Notes: generated by a model from the sequence alone, not told the origin. DNA of 49,438 bases from Leptospira chreensis (GCF_016919165.1 NZ_JAFFPS010000065.1:1-49438), one strand, 5' to 3'. Shown: positions 16,511 through 25,823, numbered from the stretch's first letter. Made by a program: numbers and translations.

Positions 16511-17167
16511 ATGCGAAAAAGTAACCCACTCACCCAAATCCTAGGAACGAGTTTCCTCATCCTAATCTTCCTTTTGGAATCTTACGGAAAGATCAGTTCG
16601 GCCGGCCTTAGTGTTCGGAATGAATCCTCCAAAAAGAAATTGGAAGTATACATTGCAAAACACCGCCCCGGGCTTTCTTCTCGGGAACGAATGGAGCTGG
16701 TTTCTGTAATGGAAAGAGCCTCTTTGAACCTCCGGTTGCCGATCGGAAACAAAAGAGAACGTTATGATAAACTGGGATTTTTGGTAGGTCTCATCCAAAC
16801 AGAATCCCAATTTCACAAACGAGCCAAGTCCCATAAGGGAGCTCTTGGCCTGATGCAAGTGATGCCAGCGACAGCCAAGTGGTTGGCTGCAAAAGAAGGA
16901 ATTCCCTTTTCTTCTGAAAAAGACCTATATGATCCAGAAATCAATCTACAGATTGGTGTGTCGTATTTGAATTATTTGATAGAAAGAACGGACTCTTTGG
17001 ATGCTGCTTTATTATCTTATAATGCAGGACTTGGTGGTTATAAACGATTTGGAGGCATTCCAGAGTATTCGCGATCTGTTTACAGATACTACGAAGATTG
17101 GAAATCAATGCCCGTTCCCACACAAAGTATGATTTCTGAATCGGTTGCCAGTCTTCTTTCTATTTAA
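16511..17167 (+). CDS. Lytic transglycosylase, Slt/MltC-like (SLT domain)
   Basis: 218-residue exported muramidase that cleaves peptidoglycan with 1,6-anhydro product formation. A hydrophobic N-terminal segment (TSFLILIFLLESYG) is a signal peptide or anchor. The SLT domain spans about 90-200, with catalytic Glu98 in LIQTESQFHKRAKS, the GALGLMQVMPATAKWLA block, and the C-terminal ALLSYNAGLGGYKR block, all intact. ATG 16511 is preceded by AGAGG; the frame is open upstream to 16370 but that part covers the operator dyads. It is divergent from the histidine kinase. Housekeeping wall turnover is likely. Confidence 0.88.
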   Translation: MRKSNPLTQILGTSFLILIFLLESYGKISSAGLSVRNESSKKKLEVYIAKHRPGLSSRERMELVSVMERASLNLRLPIGNKRERYDKLGFLVGLIQTESQFHKRAKSHKGALGLMQVMPATAKWLAAKEGIPFSSEKDLYDPEINLQIGVSYLNYLIERTDSLDAALLSYNAGLGGYKRFGGIPEYSRSVYRYYEDWKSMPVPTQSMISESVASLLSI

Positions 17168-17237
17168 ATTTTACTTTACATAGTTCCAAAACCGACAAGG
17201 CTCTTATCCGTTTTATAAAACAAAAGGATGGGAGCGT

Positions 17238-18440
17238 ATGGATTTAATTCGTAGATACGGTGTGTATCTAGCAGCTGTTATATTGGTCATTGTTGGCCTT
17301 ATCTTCTTTTTAAATAAGGATAATGCGGGTTCTGATCAAGATGCTAGCGAGAAAGCCAGACAAGAAAGAATGGCGAGTAGTTCTGATCCAACGCAAAATG
17401 ATGAAACGTCTGATAGTGGTTCTGATGCCTCTGGTGGAATTCCTGATGATGGCGCCACTCCTGAATACATTTTAGAAAAATATTTAGAATGGTCGGAATA
17501 CCCTCCGTTTTCAAGACCTATGTCCATTTTAAATCATGATTTAGCATTCCCCTTTATCATTGAAACCTCTCCCGATTATTCCATTGATCCAAAAACGAAC
17601 GAACCAACAGGTTACGTATGTTTGTTCCAACCAAAAACTTGGGCTGTCATCGGAAACAAGGACATGATGTATGTGACTTTAGAATGTCGTGATAAAGCAA
17701 GAAACCGCGTGAAGGTATCGATTGATTCTCATCAAGTATTTAAAGAATGGGAAGGCCAAAGATTTGGAGTTGTCAGTGCATCCGTGAATGATAATGGAAC
17801 TGACGGTGACCAAACAAGAGGAGACAACATCTTTACTTTCTCTTGGAAACCACAAAAAGCAGATTGGGGACAGATGTCTCTTGTTGCCGAAATTACTTAC
17901 GGGGCAGAGAATCTAAAAACCACTTTAACCTCTAGTTTTTTTTCAAGCCCTTCCATCCCTGCAGAGTTTAATGGAGTATTTTCTGATTCCTTACATGATG
18001 GATCTCTGATTGTCAGAGCTGTTGTGAATGTTTATAAAAAAGGGAAATACCATTTGGAGGCGAATTTAAAGGACGAAAAGAATGGAGAGTATGTCGCCTA
18101 TTCCGTGTATGATGGTGATTTAGTTTCTGGTTCGAATGAAGTAGAGTTCACTTTTTATGGTAAAATCCTTCGGGATAAAGATTTAGACGGTCCTTATCTC
18201 GCGACATCCTTCCGAGGCCACCGTGTAAATTTACCAATTGATCCCGAATGGTTCAATCAAGGTGCAGAAGGGCTTCGTAAAATCCAAGCTGCCAAAACAA
18301 CGGAACCCGACCGCGAACTTGTCATTCCTTATAAGGATGAATATAAAACCAAATATTATAAAGTGGAATCCTTCTCGAATGCAGCTTGGGATTCGGCAGA
18401 CAAACAAAATCGCATTCGTCAAATTAAATCGTTGCAGTAA
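17238..18440 (+). CDS. Membrane-anchored exported protein of unknown function
   Basis: 400 residues with one N-terminal TM (about 9-26: VYLAAVILVIVGLIFFL), a low-complexity Ser/Asp/Gly linker (31-70), and a large periplasmic or surface region rich in beta-strand segments with a run of Ig-like features (for example SVNDNGTDGDQTRGDNIFTF). No catalytic motif was recognised. AAGGATGGGAG precedes the ATG. The penicillin acylase gene begins three bases after its stop, so the two are almost certainly co-transcribed and may act on the same envelope process. Confidence 0.75.
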   Translation: MDLIRRYGVYLAAVILVIVGLIFFLNKDNAGSDQDASEKARQERMASSSDPTQNDETSDSGSDASGGIPDDGATPEYILEKYLEWSEYPPFSRPMSILNHDLAFPFIIETSPDYSIDPKTNEPTGYVCLFQPKTWAVIGNKDMMYVTLECRDKARNRVKVSIDSHQVFKEWEGQRFGVVSASVNDNGTDGDQTRGDNIFTFSWKPQKADWGQMSLVAEITYGAENLKTTLTSSFFSSPSIPAEFNGVFSDSLHDGSLIVRAVVNVYKKGKYHLEANLKDEKNGEYVAYSVYDGDLVSGSNEVEFTFYGKILRDKDLDGPYLATSFRGHRVNLPIDPEWFNQGAEGLRKIQAAKTTEPDRELVIPYKDEYKTKYYKVESFSNAAWDSADKQNRIRQIKSLQ

Positions 18441-18443
18441 CCT

Positions 18444-20969
18444 ATGTTAGAAAAAGCAAAACACTTCACAAGAAAGAGACCTTTTTTAAGTCTCTTTCTT
18501 CTTTTGATTCTCACCCTTCCTGTAGCCTTACATTTTTTGTTTTGGGGACTTGTATCCATAAAAGCTCCCAACTACCAAGGAGAGATTGTTTCTGACAAAC
18601 TCACATCCAAGGTAACTGTGATCCGAGACGATGCAGGGATTCCACATATTGTAGCCGGTGATGCCAAGTCCGCCTATTTTGCGTTAGGTTATACGATGGC
18701 CCAGGATCGGATTTTCCAAATGGAATTACAAAGACGAATCGGGAAAGGAGAACTCACCGAAATTTTTGGTGAAAAACTCATCCCTACCGATCAGTTTTTA
18801 AAATCTCTTCTTTTGAAAAAAACAGCAGAGGAGTATGCCAACCAAAAAGATCATATCCATCCGGATGCTTGGAACCAATTGGATTGGTTTTTGGATGGGG
18901 TGAATCATTTCCTTTCTGAAGACAATTTACCAATCGAATATACAATTCTTGGAATCAAACCCAAACCGTTTGATCGAGTCGATGCCATTTCCTTCCTATT
19001 TTATATGGGTTTTTCCTTTGCGGAAGGAATCAAATCGGACAGTTTGTACAGCATTTTGGAATCGGAACTAAAGGGTCGTTCTGCAAGCGAACTGTTCCCA
19101 AGGTATGACTTTGAAAAAAATGCCACCATTTTAGAAGCACAACCGGGTGTTCAAAAGTTAGCAGATGCTAAGGATATTAAAGATTTTAAAAAATTATATC
19201 CTGCCCAAAAACAAATTCAAGAACATCGGGCGTATTCAAAAAAACAAAACCTTTCCCATGGATCTGATGTCACCAATTTAAAACAGTTGGTATCCTTTGT
19301 GGGAGCACTCCAATTGCCGATTGAACCTTTGGAGGGAAGTAACTCTTGGCTTGTGGCCCCGAGTCGATCCGAAAGTGGCGGAGCCGTTCTTGCCAATGAC
19401 CCGCACATTGCCCTTTCGAATCCTGGTGCTTGGTATGAAGCTTATATTGAATACCCAGGATATGAAAACTACGGATACTTTTTATCCATCATTCCTTTTC
19501 CTCTCATTGCACATAACAGAGATAAGGCATGGGGACTGACCATGTTGGAACAAGACGATGTGAATTTGTATTTGGAAACCATCGATGGCGGGAAATTTCA
19601 AAGTGGAAGTGGTTGGAAGGATCTAACATATTACCGGGATGTGATCCGAAAAAAAGATGGAACAGAAATTCCGTTTGAAGTGGGAATCACAAACCATGGT
19701 CCACTCATCACAGAACATATCAAAGGATACAAAGGTCGTCCGGTAAGTTTGTATTGGGCTCACCACCATTTACAAAACCCACTTCTGGATGTTCTTTTTC
19801 AAATGGGAAAATCCAAATCATTCACAGAACTTGATTCGGCATCTTCTATGATTGGTGCCCCTGGACTTAATTTTAGTTATGCGGACAAAAGTGGGAACAT
19901 TGCCTACTATGCAGTCGGACGTTTCCCAATTCTAAAATCAGGAAATCCACGTAAAATTTTGGAAGGTTCTACGGGAGCAAACGATGTGATTGGTTATGTT
20001 CCGGTAAGGAACAATCCAAAAATCATCAATCCTAAAAATGGAATCATTGTGACTGCCAATAACCAAGTGACAAATAAGGCTTTGCCAGGACTTGGAAAAC
20101 CGGAAGGGAACTGGCAACCACCGGATCGTTTTCAAAGGTTAGTGGGGATTTTAGAAACCAAAGAAAAGTGGAGTTTGGAAGAACTCGCGGCCATCCAAAA
20201 CGATACCGTATCTTCTTTTGCCCCAGAGTATTTGGATCTTGTTTTATCCACTGTTAAGGATGCAAAAACACCCAATGGAAAAAAAGTATTGGGGATTTTA
20301 AAAACTTGGAACTTTGAACATTTTCCCGAATCACAAGGGGCTGCGGTTTACGACGTTTTCTTTTTTATCACTCTTCGTGAGTTATTGATAGATGAATTAG
20401 GTCCCACCAACTTTGAGTTATACGGAGATATGGCTGAATATTGGACAGCATTTCGTCACTTTGTGCGTAATCCTGACTCGAATTTTTGGGATGACCTCCG
20501 AACAGAGGGAGTGATCGAAACCAGAGAAGACATATTCAAACGTTCCGTTGAGGAAACAGGAAGGTATTTAGAAAAACATCTATCTGCTTCCCCGAGCCTT
20601 TGGACTTGGAAAAATCTGTATAAAATCAAACACCCGCATCCACTCGGCGTATTGCCAGTGATAGGTGGTATTTTTGATATCGGTCCCCTTCCTTCTGCAG
20701 GAGGCTCCGAGGTTGTGAACAATTTGAAATACAAACTCATGAAAGAAGATTGGACGGCTTTTGCTGGGCCTTCGAAAAGACGTGTGATTGACTATGGTCG
20801 TTTTGAAGAGTCTGTCACTCAACTTCCCATTGGAAATAGTGGAAACCTCGCAAGTCCCTTTTATGGAAACTTGGTAGACGATTATATCAATGGGGTTCAT
20901 CGAAAGATCCTGTATTCGAAAGAACAAGTGGGCGAGGGTAGGTTCCGATTGGAATTTCGGCCTCGTTAA
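18444..20969 (+). CDS. Penicillin acylase family Ntn-hydrolase
   Basis: 841-residue precursor of the penicillin G acylase/acyl-homoserine-lactone acylase family, which hydrolyses N-acyl amide bonds. An N-terminal hydrophobic segment (about 13-37) exports or anchors it. The alpha region contains VTVIRDDAGIPHIVA and YTMAQDRIFQMELQRR. The autoprocessing site is Gly298-Ser299 in EGSNSWLVAPSRS, giving Ser299 as the N-terminal nucleophile of the beta chain; ANDPHIALSNPGAWYE and the NHGPLI block follow as in the family. Length and motif spacing are normal, so it should be active. The substrate could be an AHL, a beta-lactam side chain or another acyl-amide. A strong terminator follows the gene. Confidence 0.88.
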   Translation: MLEKAKHFTRKRPFLSLFLLLILTLPVALHFLFWGLVSIKAPNYQGEIVSDKLTSKVTVIRDDAGIPHIVAGDAKSAYFALGYTMAQDRIFQMELQRRIGKGELTEIFGEKLIPTDQFLKSLLLKKTAEEYANQKDHIHPDAWNQLDWFLDGVNHFLSEDNLPIEYTILGIKPKPFDRVDAISFLFYMGFSFAEGIKSDSLYSILESELKGRSASELFPRYDFEKNATILEAQPGVQKLADAKDIKDFKKLYPAQKQIQEHRAYSKKQNLSHGSDVTNLKQLVSFVGALQLPIEPLEGSNSWLVAPSRSESGGAVLANDPHIALSNPGAWYEAYIEYPGYENYGYFLSIIPFPLIAHNRDKAWGLTMLEQDDVNLYLETIDGGKFQSGSGWKDLTYYRDVIRKKDGTEIPFEVGITNHGPLITEHIKGYKGRPVSLYWAHHHLQNPLLDVLFQMGKSKSFTELDSASSMIGAPGLNFSYADKSGNIAYYAVGRFPILKSGNPRKILEGSTGANDVIGYVPVRNNPKIINPKNGIIVTANNQVTNKALPGLGKPEGNWQPPDRFQRLVGILETKEKWSLEELAAIQNDTVSSFAPEYLDLVLSTVKDAKTPNGKKVLGILKTWNFEHFPESQGAAVYDVFFFITLRELLIDELGPTNFELYGDMAEYWTAFRHFVRNPDSNFWDDLRTEGVIETREDIFKRSVEETGRYLEKHLSASPSLWTWKNLYKIKHPHPLGVLPVIGGIFDIGPLPSAGGSEVVNNLKYKLMKEDWTAFAGPSKRRVIDYGRFEESVTQLPIGNSGNLASPFYGNLVDDYINGVHRKILYSKEQVGEGRFRLEFRPR

Positions 20970-20982
20970 ATTTCTAAATTTT

Positions 20983-21012
20983 CCCCGCTGCTACGGCGGG
21001 GATGTCTTTTTT
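20983..21012 (+). terminator. Rho-independent terminator after the acylase gene
   Basis: Stem CCCCGC/GCGGGG with a 7-base loop (20983-21001), followed shortly by six T (21007-21012). Confidence 0.8.
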
Positions 21013-21053
21013 CTTCTGCCCGGGATTCTATTTTTGGTCGATCCTTAAATCAG

Positions 21054-22217
21054 ATGTTCCGTTCCTTTTTACTCAGCACATTTCTTGTAACGGCAACCTT
21101 TGCCCAGTCCTCTTCGGACCGGTTGGCTTTTGCCTTCCGTAGCCAAGCTTCTCTCGATCCATTGCGGATGATCGTTGTGGGCGAGGTAGTAGGAATTGAA
21201 AAAGCCAGTTATTATGAAGTGGATACTCTTTCCCAAGAATTAGAAGTAGATACAAGACCGGATACGGTAACGATCAAAGTGGCAGATCCCAAAGGGATTC
21301 GAGTGGGACAAACTTTGTATCTTTTGGAAAAGAACCAAGACCACAAAACATTCCGTGATGGAAACATCGTAGGGATGATTACAGTAAAGTCCGTATACCA
21401 AACTACTTTTTTTGGATGGCAGGTGCGTGGAGAAGGATACCTTCGTTTGATTGAAGATCGCCCTGTAACGGCCGCAAGACTACTCGATACCACGAAATAT
21501 GATGAAGCCTTTATGGCAAAAAAACAAGGGGATCATTATTTTGCCAAAGGGCAAATGGATGAAGCCCTTCGAATGTATAAACATTCGGTTTCTCTGGACC
21601 AAGGGTCACCTGATTCTCATTATGCGCTTGGAAAAGCCCATTGGAAAGATGGAGAAGGTTATGTATCCACTGCTTTCGAATATTCTATGGCTTGGAAAAA
21701 TAGGGAACGATTTTCTAATGCCCAGGAACGGTTATTATTCCTCGTCGATTATTTACGATTTTTGACTTTCTATTTTAAAGTAGAAGGGAAAGAAAATAAA
21801 AAACAATTGGATCTCATGCCACAAGTGGCTAAAGAAGCCCGTAACTTATATCCCAAAAACTATGAAGTTTGGTTGTATAGTTTTGAAACCTCTTACTTAA
21901 ATCTACTCCATGCGAACATGGCGGAAACTGGTGTGGATGGTCGTAAAAAACGAGAAGAGTGGGCAGAACGTTCGGAAGAATATTTAAAGAAAGCATATTC
22001 TTTAAGAAAGTCCGATTATTACCTGCATAAACTTGCTTGTGAGTTTTATCATTTAAAATGGAAAGAAACTCGCGGTTCTACCAAAGAAGCAGAATACAGA
22101 GACAAACTTGTGGAACATGGAAAGTTGTTACGCCTCTACTACACAGGGGAAACTACTTTGTCGGAAGATCTTTTGAATGCAATTCGTTTGGCAGAAAAAC
22201 AATCCGGATCATTCTGA
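21054..22217 (+). CDS. Exported TPR-repeat protein
   Basis: 387-residue protein with an N-terminal signal peptide (FRSFLLSTFLVTATFAQ). Residues about 20-135 form a beta-rich domain (VGEVVGIEKASYYEVD, KGIRVGQTLYLLEK). Tetratricopeptide-like helices start near 150 (GDHYFAKGQMDEALRMYKHS and SPDSHYALGKAHWKDG) and more degenerate helices fill the rest. TPRs mediate protein contacts; a periplasmic scaffold role is inferred. It follows a terminator, so it has its own promoter, and its 3' end overlaps the convergent DUF1577-like gene by nine bases. Confidence 0.75.
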   Translation: MFRSFLLSTFLVTATFAQSSSDRLAFAFRSQASLDPLRMIVVGEVVGIEKASYYEVDTLSQELEVDTRPDTVTIKVADPKGIRVGQTLYLLEKNQDHKTFRDGNIVGMITVKSVYQTTFFGWQVRGEGYLRLIEDRPVTAARLLDTTKYDEAFMAKKQGDHYFAKGQMDEALRMYKHSVSLDQGSPDSHYALGKAHWKDGEGYVSTAFEYSMAWKNRERFSNAQERLLFLVDYLRFLTFYFKVEGKENKKQLDLMPQVAKEARNLYPKNYEVWLYSFETSYLNLLHANMAETGVDGRKKREEWAERSEEYLKKAYSLRKSDYYLHKLACEFYHLKWKETRGSTKEAEYRDKLVEHGKLLRLYYTGETTLSEDLLNAIRLAEKQSGSF

Positions 22218-23498
22218 AAGGATTTTCATACTCTTTTCGAATAGATAAGATTCTAAATACAACATATCATCTGGGGCTGAACTGAAATAGTTTACCCCTA
22301 GGTGGTAATGATCTCCCCGATCCAAAAATCGAATAATTTCTCCACGAATGATCATGGTCCGATCCTTACTCAATGGAATAAACATTTTGATGATATTGTG
22401 TCGTTTTAAATATTGAAACAGGCGTTTGTCGTAAATCTCAAACAAAAGTCCATCGAGTGATATATCCACAACCTTGGTTGTGGATTGCATGGTTTCGTAA
22501 CTTCCATGTTGGATGGCAATTTTTGTGAATACATAACTAATGATCTCAGCTAACTCAAAAATATAAACCGCTTGGTTTTGGGATATGGTGAATCTCTCCA
22601 TAGCCGTTGAATATACTTTGATGTATCCCACTACATCTTCATACAAACGAATCGGTGTAATGATATACGATACGTAAAAATCGCGGGATTCGTGTTTACG
22701 CATCGATTCAAAAAATTCTAATGCAAACTCTTCTCCAAATTCTTTGGACATCTCTTTGTATTCGTTATGATAATTAAAAAGAACCTCGTCACCGGGATCA
22801 TTGATATAGGAAGTAATTCGGTTACAATCAGGAATATAAATGGATTTGGCAGTTCTAAGAACTGTTTTTTTGACAAAGTCATCATATTCACTTAGTTTTT
22901 CGTCAGTTTGGAAAAACCGAATTTCATAATCTTTCGAAATCCGTTCGATGGCTTCGGTTAACATTACATTGATGAGTTTACTATCCGGCCGATCCTTTCG
23001 TACTTCTTTCATTAGGTGAGGGAATCGACTTTCCGCATAAAGGTTTTTCCCTACCTCTCGAGATCCACCGGTCAAACTTCGGAATAGAATGATAAAGTTC
23101 ATGAACAAATCGTCCACCGGAATCCGTTTGTTTGTACGTAATTGGTAGGACTGTAACTCGGTGGGAGTTTTGATGACCGTTCGTTCTTTTTGGATGTCGA
23201 GGATCACTACCTCAAATTGGTAGTTGATGTTCATGACTTCAAAACGAACCCGGGCACGCCTCGATCCTTCTTCTACCAAATCCGGTATCATTAAAGTCAC
23301 TGTATGAGATTCAATTTCTTCGACAGCGGCAACTAGAGTATGTTCTTCATAGATAAATTCAAATTCTCTGTTATCTGCCTTGAGGTAGTAAAAGAGGTGT
23401 TTTACAATATTTACGTCAGAGCCTATGATGGTTTCCTCAAATAACGATTCTAAGATCGTTATGAGTTCCTGCATCGAATCTGTTCTGCCGATTGCCAT
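22209..23498 (-). CDS. DUF1577-like protein with GAF-like centre and PilZ-like motifs
   Basis: 429-residue soluble protein resembling DUF1577, a family described from Leptospira. The N-terminal 110 residues are beta-rich. RTNKR (121-125) matches the RxxxR half of the PilZ cyclic-di-GMP motif and DISLDG (345-350) matches D/NxSxxG, but the two are about 220 residues apart. The region between (about 150-330), with VGYIKVYSTAMERFTISQNQAVYIFELAEIISYV, looks like a GAF domain. A PilZ-like barrel with an inserted GAF domain is my inference; the motif match could be coincidental. It is convergent with the TPR gene and divergent from the small gene at 23591. Confidence 0.65.
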   Translation of the reverse strand: MAIGRTDSMQELITILESLFEETIIGSDVNIVKHLFYYLKADNREFEFIYEEHTLVAAVEEIESHTVTLMIPDLVEEGSRRARVRFEVMNINYQFEVVILDIQKERTVIKTPTELQSYQLRTNKRIPVDDLFMNFIILFRSLTGGSREVGKNLYAESRFPHLMKEVRKDRPDSKLINVMLTEAIERISKDYEIRFFQTDEKLSEYDDFVKKTVLRTAKSIYIPDCNRITSYINDPGDEVLFNYHNEYKEMSKEFGEEFALEFFESMRKHESRDFYVSYIITPIRLYEDVVGYIKVYSTAMERFTISQNQAVYIFELAEIISYVFTKIAIQHGSYETMQSTTKVVDISLDGLLFEIYDKRLFQYLKRHNIIKMFIPLSKDRTMIIRGEIIRFLDRGDHYHLGVNYFSSAPDDMLYLESYLFEKSMKILSE

Positions 23499-23590
23499 AC
23501 TAAAATTATCGATTTCTTAGGGGTGAAAATCGATTTTCCGAGAAGGAAAATGTGCAAGGAAACGACAGAATTCGCCGAAATGGGAAGTAT

Positions 23591-24118
23591 ATGGAACTAA
23601 CTCTCCCAAAACATGTAAATCCTGAACTTATGCCGATGATCCGCCAAGGACTTCTCAGTCCGGAGAAATTAGCCGTCCTGACTGAATTGCATAGCATTGT
23701 GGAACGGTTTGCTGGTTCCTTATATACCGATGAAGAGGCCCAAAAGAAAATTTTGGAAAGAACCGGTTCTATCCCAGACCTCATCACTTGGGGTGACTAC
23801 TTCCAAACAGAAGTCGCATCACGTTATTTTTTAGAGTCCGAAGATTCACTGAAGAGAATTGTGGATACCATTCGTTTTGATTTGATCTCTGCTCATTTGA
23901 TTTTTAGTGGAAAGCCGGATCATTACAAAGATAAAATCAGAGCCGAGGTTCTTGTGAGTAAGGGGATCGATGCATCCCTTCCCAATCAAAATTTAGAAAC
24001 CCAACACCTAGAGATTTTACTCAACTACTTTGAAAATATGGAGATCGGGAACAAACCTTTATCTTTACAAGATAAAGCCTGGTACGAATCCTTTCAGATA
24101 GATGAAATCGCGATTTGA
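23591..24118 (+). CDS. Small cytoplasmic protein of unknown function
   Basis: 175 residues, mostly predicted helical, without signal peptide, TM segment or recognised motif. I chose ATG 23591, preceded by GGGAAG at suitable spacing; a longer frame to 23552 lacks a ribosome site. Its 3' end overlaps the crotonase gene by 17 bases, so the two are probably co-translated. I do not recognise the family. Confidence 0.65.
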   Translation: MELTLPKHVNPELMPMIRQGLLSPEKLAVLTELHSIVERFAGSLYTDEEAQKKILERTGSIPDLITWGDYFQTEVASRYFLESEDSLKRIVDTIRFDLISAHLIFSGKPDHYKDKIRAEVLVSKGIDASLPNQNLETQHLEILLNYFENMEIGNKPLSLQDKAWYESFQIDEIAI

Positions 24119-24920
24119 ATCCAAAGAGTATGAATTCCTAGAAATTGAATCCCGTGAAACCGAAGATGGAAAAATTGTTTCCATCTTCTTAAACAATCCC
24201 ACCTCCCGCAATTCCATGACTTGGAAAATGGGGGAAGAGTTCGCTGACCTCATTCAATCCATTAAAAAAGAAAAAGTCCTACCTCGGGCAATCATTGTCT
24301 CCGGAAGAAACGATGTGTTTTGTGCCGGTGGTGATTTGAATTTGTTAAGATCCTTTTCTGAAAAATCATTCTCGCAAAACAGACGTGATATGAGAAAATT
24401 TTATGGATTCTTTTTATCCGTTCGTAAACTTCCCGTTCCCGTCATTGCAGCCGTGAATGGCCATGCGATTGGAGCAGGGCTTTCATTAACATTCGGTTGT
24501 GATTTAAGAATTTTCGCAGAAGAGGGAAAGTATTCTTTTAATTTCGTAAGACTAGGAATTCACCCTGGTATGGGTTCTAGTTTTCTTTCTCCAGAACTAC
24601 TCGGAAAGAGTTTGGGTGGAAGACTTTTACTTACTGGTGAAACCTTTGATGGTAAGTTTGCAAAAACCTGTGGACTCGCTCTTGACAGTGTTCCCAAAAC
24701 AGAAGTGTATGCACGCGCTATGGATCTTGCTTTATCTTTATCAAAAGCAGCACCGCTCGCCTTACAAGAATTAAAGAAGAATTTATATTCCTGGAAACAG
24801 CTAGATAGCGCTCTAAAAAAAGAAGCAGAATCTCAAGCGCGGAACTTTATTTCGGACGACTTTAAGGAGACGATAAAAAGTATCTTAGAAAAGCGGGAAC
24901 CGAAGTTTACCGGCAAATAA
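24102..24920 (+). CDS. Enoyl-CoA hydratase/isomerase (crotonase) family protein
   Basis: 272-residue crotonase-fold protein. The oxyanion-hole blocks are clear: VFCAGGDLNLL (about 68-78) and VNGHAIGAGLSLTFGCDLRI (about 111-130), as are LGIHPGMGSS and LLLTGETFDG. Both catalytic glutamates of enoyl-CoA hydratase seem absent: the PE(I/V) position before LG is Phe-Val-Arg and the AMEM position before LTG is GGRL. It probably binds acyl-CoA but may catalyse isomerisation, hydrolysis or another crotonase reaction. It starts inside the upstream small gene. An AT-rich inverted repeat (24922-24944) follows its stop and could end the transcript. Confidence 0.82.
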   Translation: MKSRFESKEYEFLEIESRETEDGKIVSIFLNNPTSRNSMTWKMGEEFADLIQSIKKEKVLPRAIIVSGRNDVFCAGGDLNLLRSFSEKSFSQNRRDMRKFYGFFLSVRKLPVPVIAAVNGHAIGAGLSLTFGCDLRIFAEEGKYSFNFVRLGIHPGMGSSFLSPELLGKSLGGRLLLTGETFDGKFAKTCGLALDSVPKTEVYARAMDLALSLSKAAPLALQELKKNLYSWKQLDSALKKEAESQARNFISDDFKETIKSILEKREPKFTGK

Positions 24921-24987
24921 AAAATTTAGAAGGTTTCTAAATTTATGACTCGACAAGGATTTTTTAAGGGGTTACACCAAAGCTAAA

Positions 24988-25686
24988 ATGGCGGATCTTC
25001 CACTCAATCCTGATTGTTTTGCTTGTGATTATAAAAATCACAATGTGCTACACTGTGCCGCTCATGAAACCATTGAGAGAATCAATGCGGGTAAAGACTT
25101 CACTGCGTTCCCTAGAGGAAAACATCTAGTCACTGCTGGCGTCAAAGCCGATGGTTTTTTCTTCATCAAAACCGGCCTCGTTCGAAGTTATGTCCAGTTG
25201 GCAAGTGGTAAGGAACAAACCTTACGTCTGAGCGGGCCTGGGGATTGGGTTGGCTTTCGGGATTGTATTTCTGATTCGATCTCCCACCACAATGTCGTTG
25301 CCGTAGAAGACACCCACGCTTGTTACATCACAGGAATTCTCATTGAAGCTCTTGTGAAGGATGATATCAACTTCCAGAAGGAAGTCTTTCGTCAAATGGC
25401 CAAAGAATGGCAAGAGATGGAAGAACATGTGGTTTCTCTCGGAACCAAACAGGTTCATGAAAAATTAGCAGAAATTCTCATCGTTTTAGACAATGCCCAA
25501 GGTCGCAAAAACCAAGTGGAACTGAAAGTGACACGGGATGTACTCGCCACTTTTATCGGAACCAAAACAGAAACTCTGGTTCGTGCCCTTTCTGACCTCA
25601 AAGCTCGGGAATTCATTTCGGTGGACAAAAACCGCATTGATATTCTGAACAGAGAAGCGTTATTTTCTCTCTCAAAAATCGCCTAA
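24988..25686 (+). CDS. Crp/Fnr-family regulator with FNR-like cysteine set
   Basis: 232-residue regulator: cyclic-nucleotide-binding-type beta-barrel (about 30-130), dimer helix (135-165), and C-terminal winged helix with recognition helix TKTETLVRALSDL (about 190-205). Cysteines at 10, 13, 23 and 112 reproduce the order of the [4Fe-4S] ligands of E. coli FNR (20, 23, 29, 122), with a longer gap between the second and third. Cys112 lies in VEDTHACYITG, which aligns with the FNR segment carrying Cys122. An oxygen- or NO-responsive cluster is therefore plausible; Cys93 is an alternative ligand. The cAMP-contact residues of CRP are not evident. The gene stands alone, followed by a strong terminator. 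Confidence 0.83.
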   Translation: MADLPLNPDCFACDYKNHNVLHCAAHETIERINAGKDFTAFPRGKHLVTAGVKADGFFFIKTGLVRSYVQLASGKEQTLRLSGPGDWVGFRDCISDSISHHNVVAVEDTHACYITGILIEALVKDDINFQKEVFRQMAKEWQEMEEHVVSLGTKQVHEKLAEILIVLDNAQGRKNQVELKVTRDVLATFIGTKTETLVRALSDLKAREFISVDKNRIDILNREALFSLSKIA

Positions 25687-25791
25687 ATTTTTCCCCAAAC
25701 TATTAAGCCCCTGCTTCGGAATTCCGATGGTAGAAATGATTGATAATCAAGGTAGGGTCTGTTGCCTGATTTTACCTTAAGTCACTCCCGG

Positions 25792-25823
25792 GGGGGCATT
25801 CCGAAAGGATTCCCCCTTTTTTT
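25792..25823 (+). terminator. Strong rho-independent terminator
   Basis: GGGGG/CCCCC-based hairpin with a GAAA loop (25792-25816) and a run of seven T (25817-25823). It lies about 105 bases after the FNR-like gene and 45 before the rhomboid gene; the space before it may be a long 3' UTR or a small RNA. Confidence 0.85.

Noticed and set aside
16348..16560. N-terminal extension of the histidine kinase
   Set aside because: The extra residues look random, cover the duplicated dyads and overlap the transglycosylase start; no ribosome site supports them.
25735..25752. FNR-box-like TTGATAATCAA near the FNR-like gene
   Set aside because: The half-sites are separated by one base, not the four needed for an FNR dimer, and the site is downstream of the gene.
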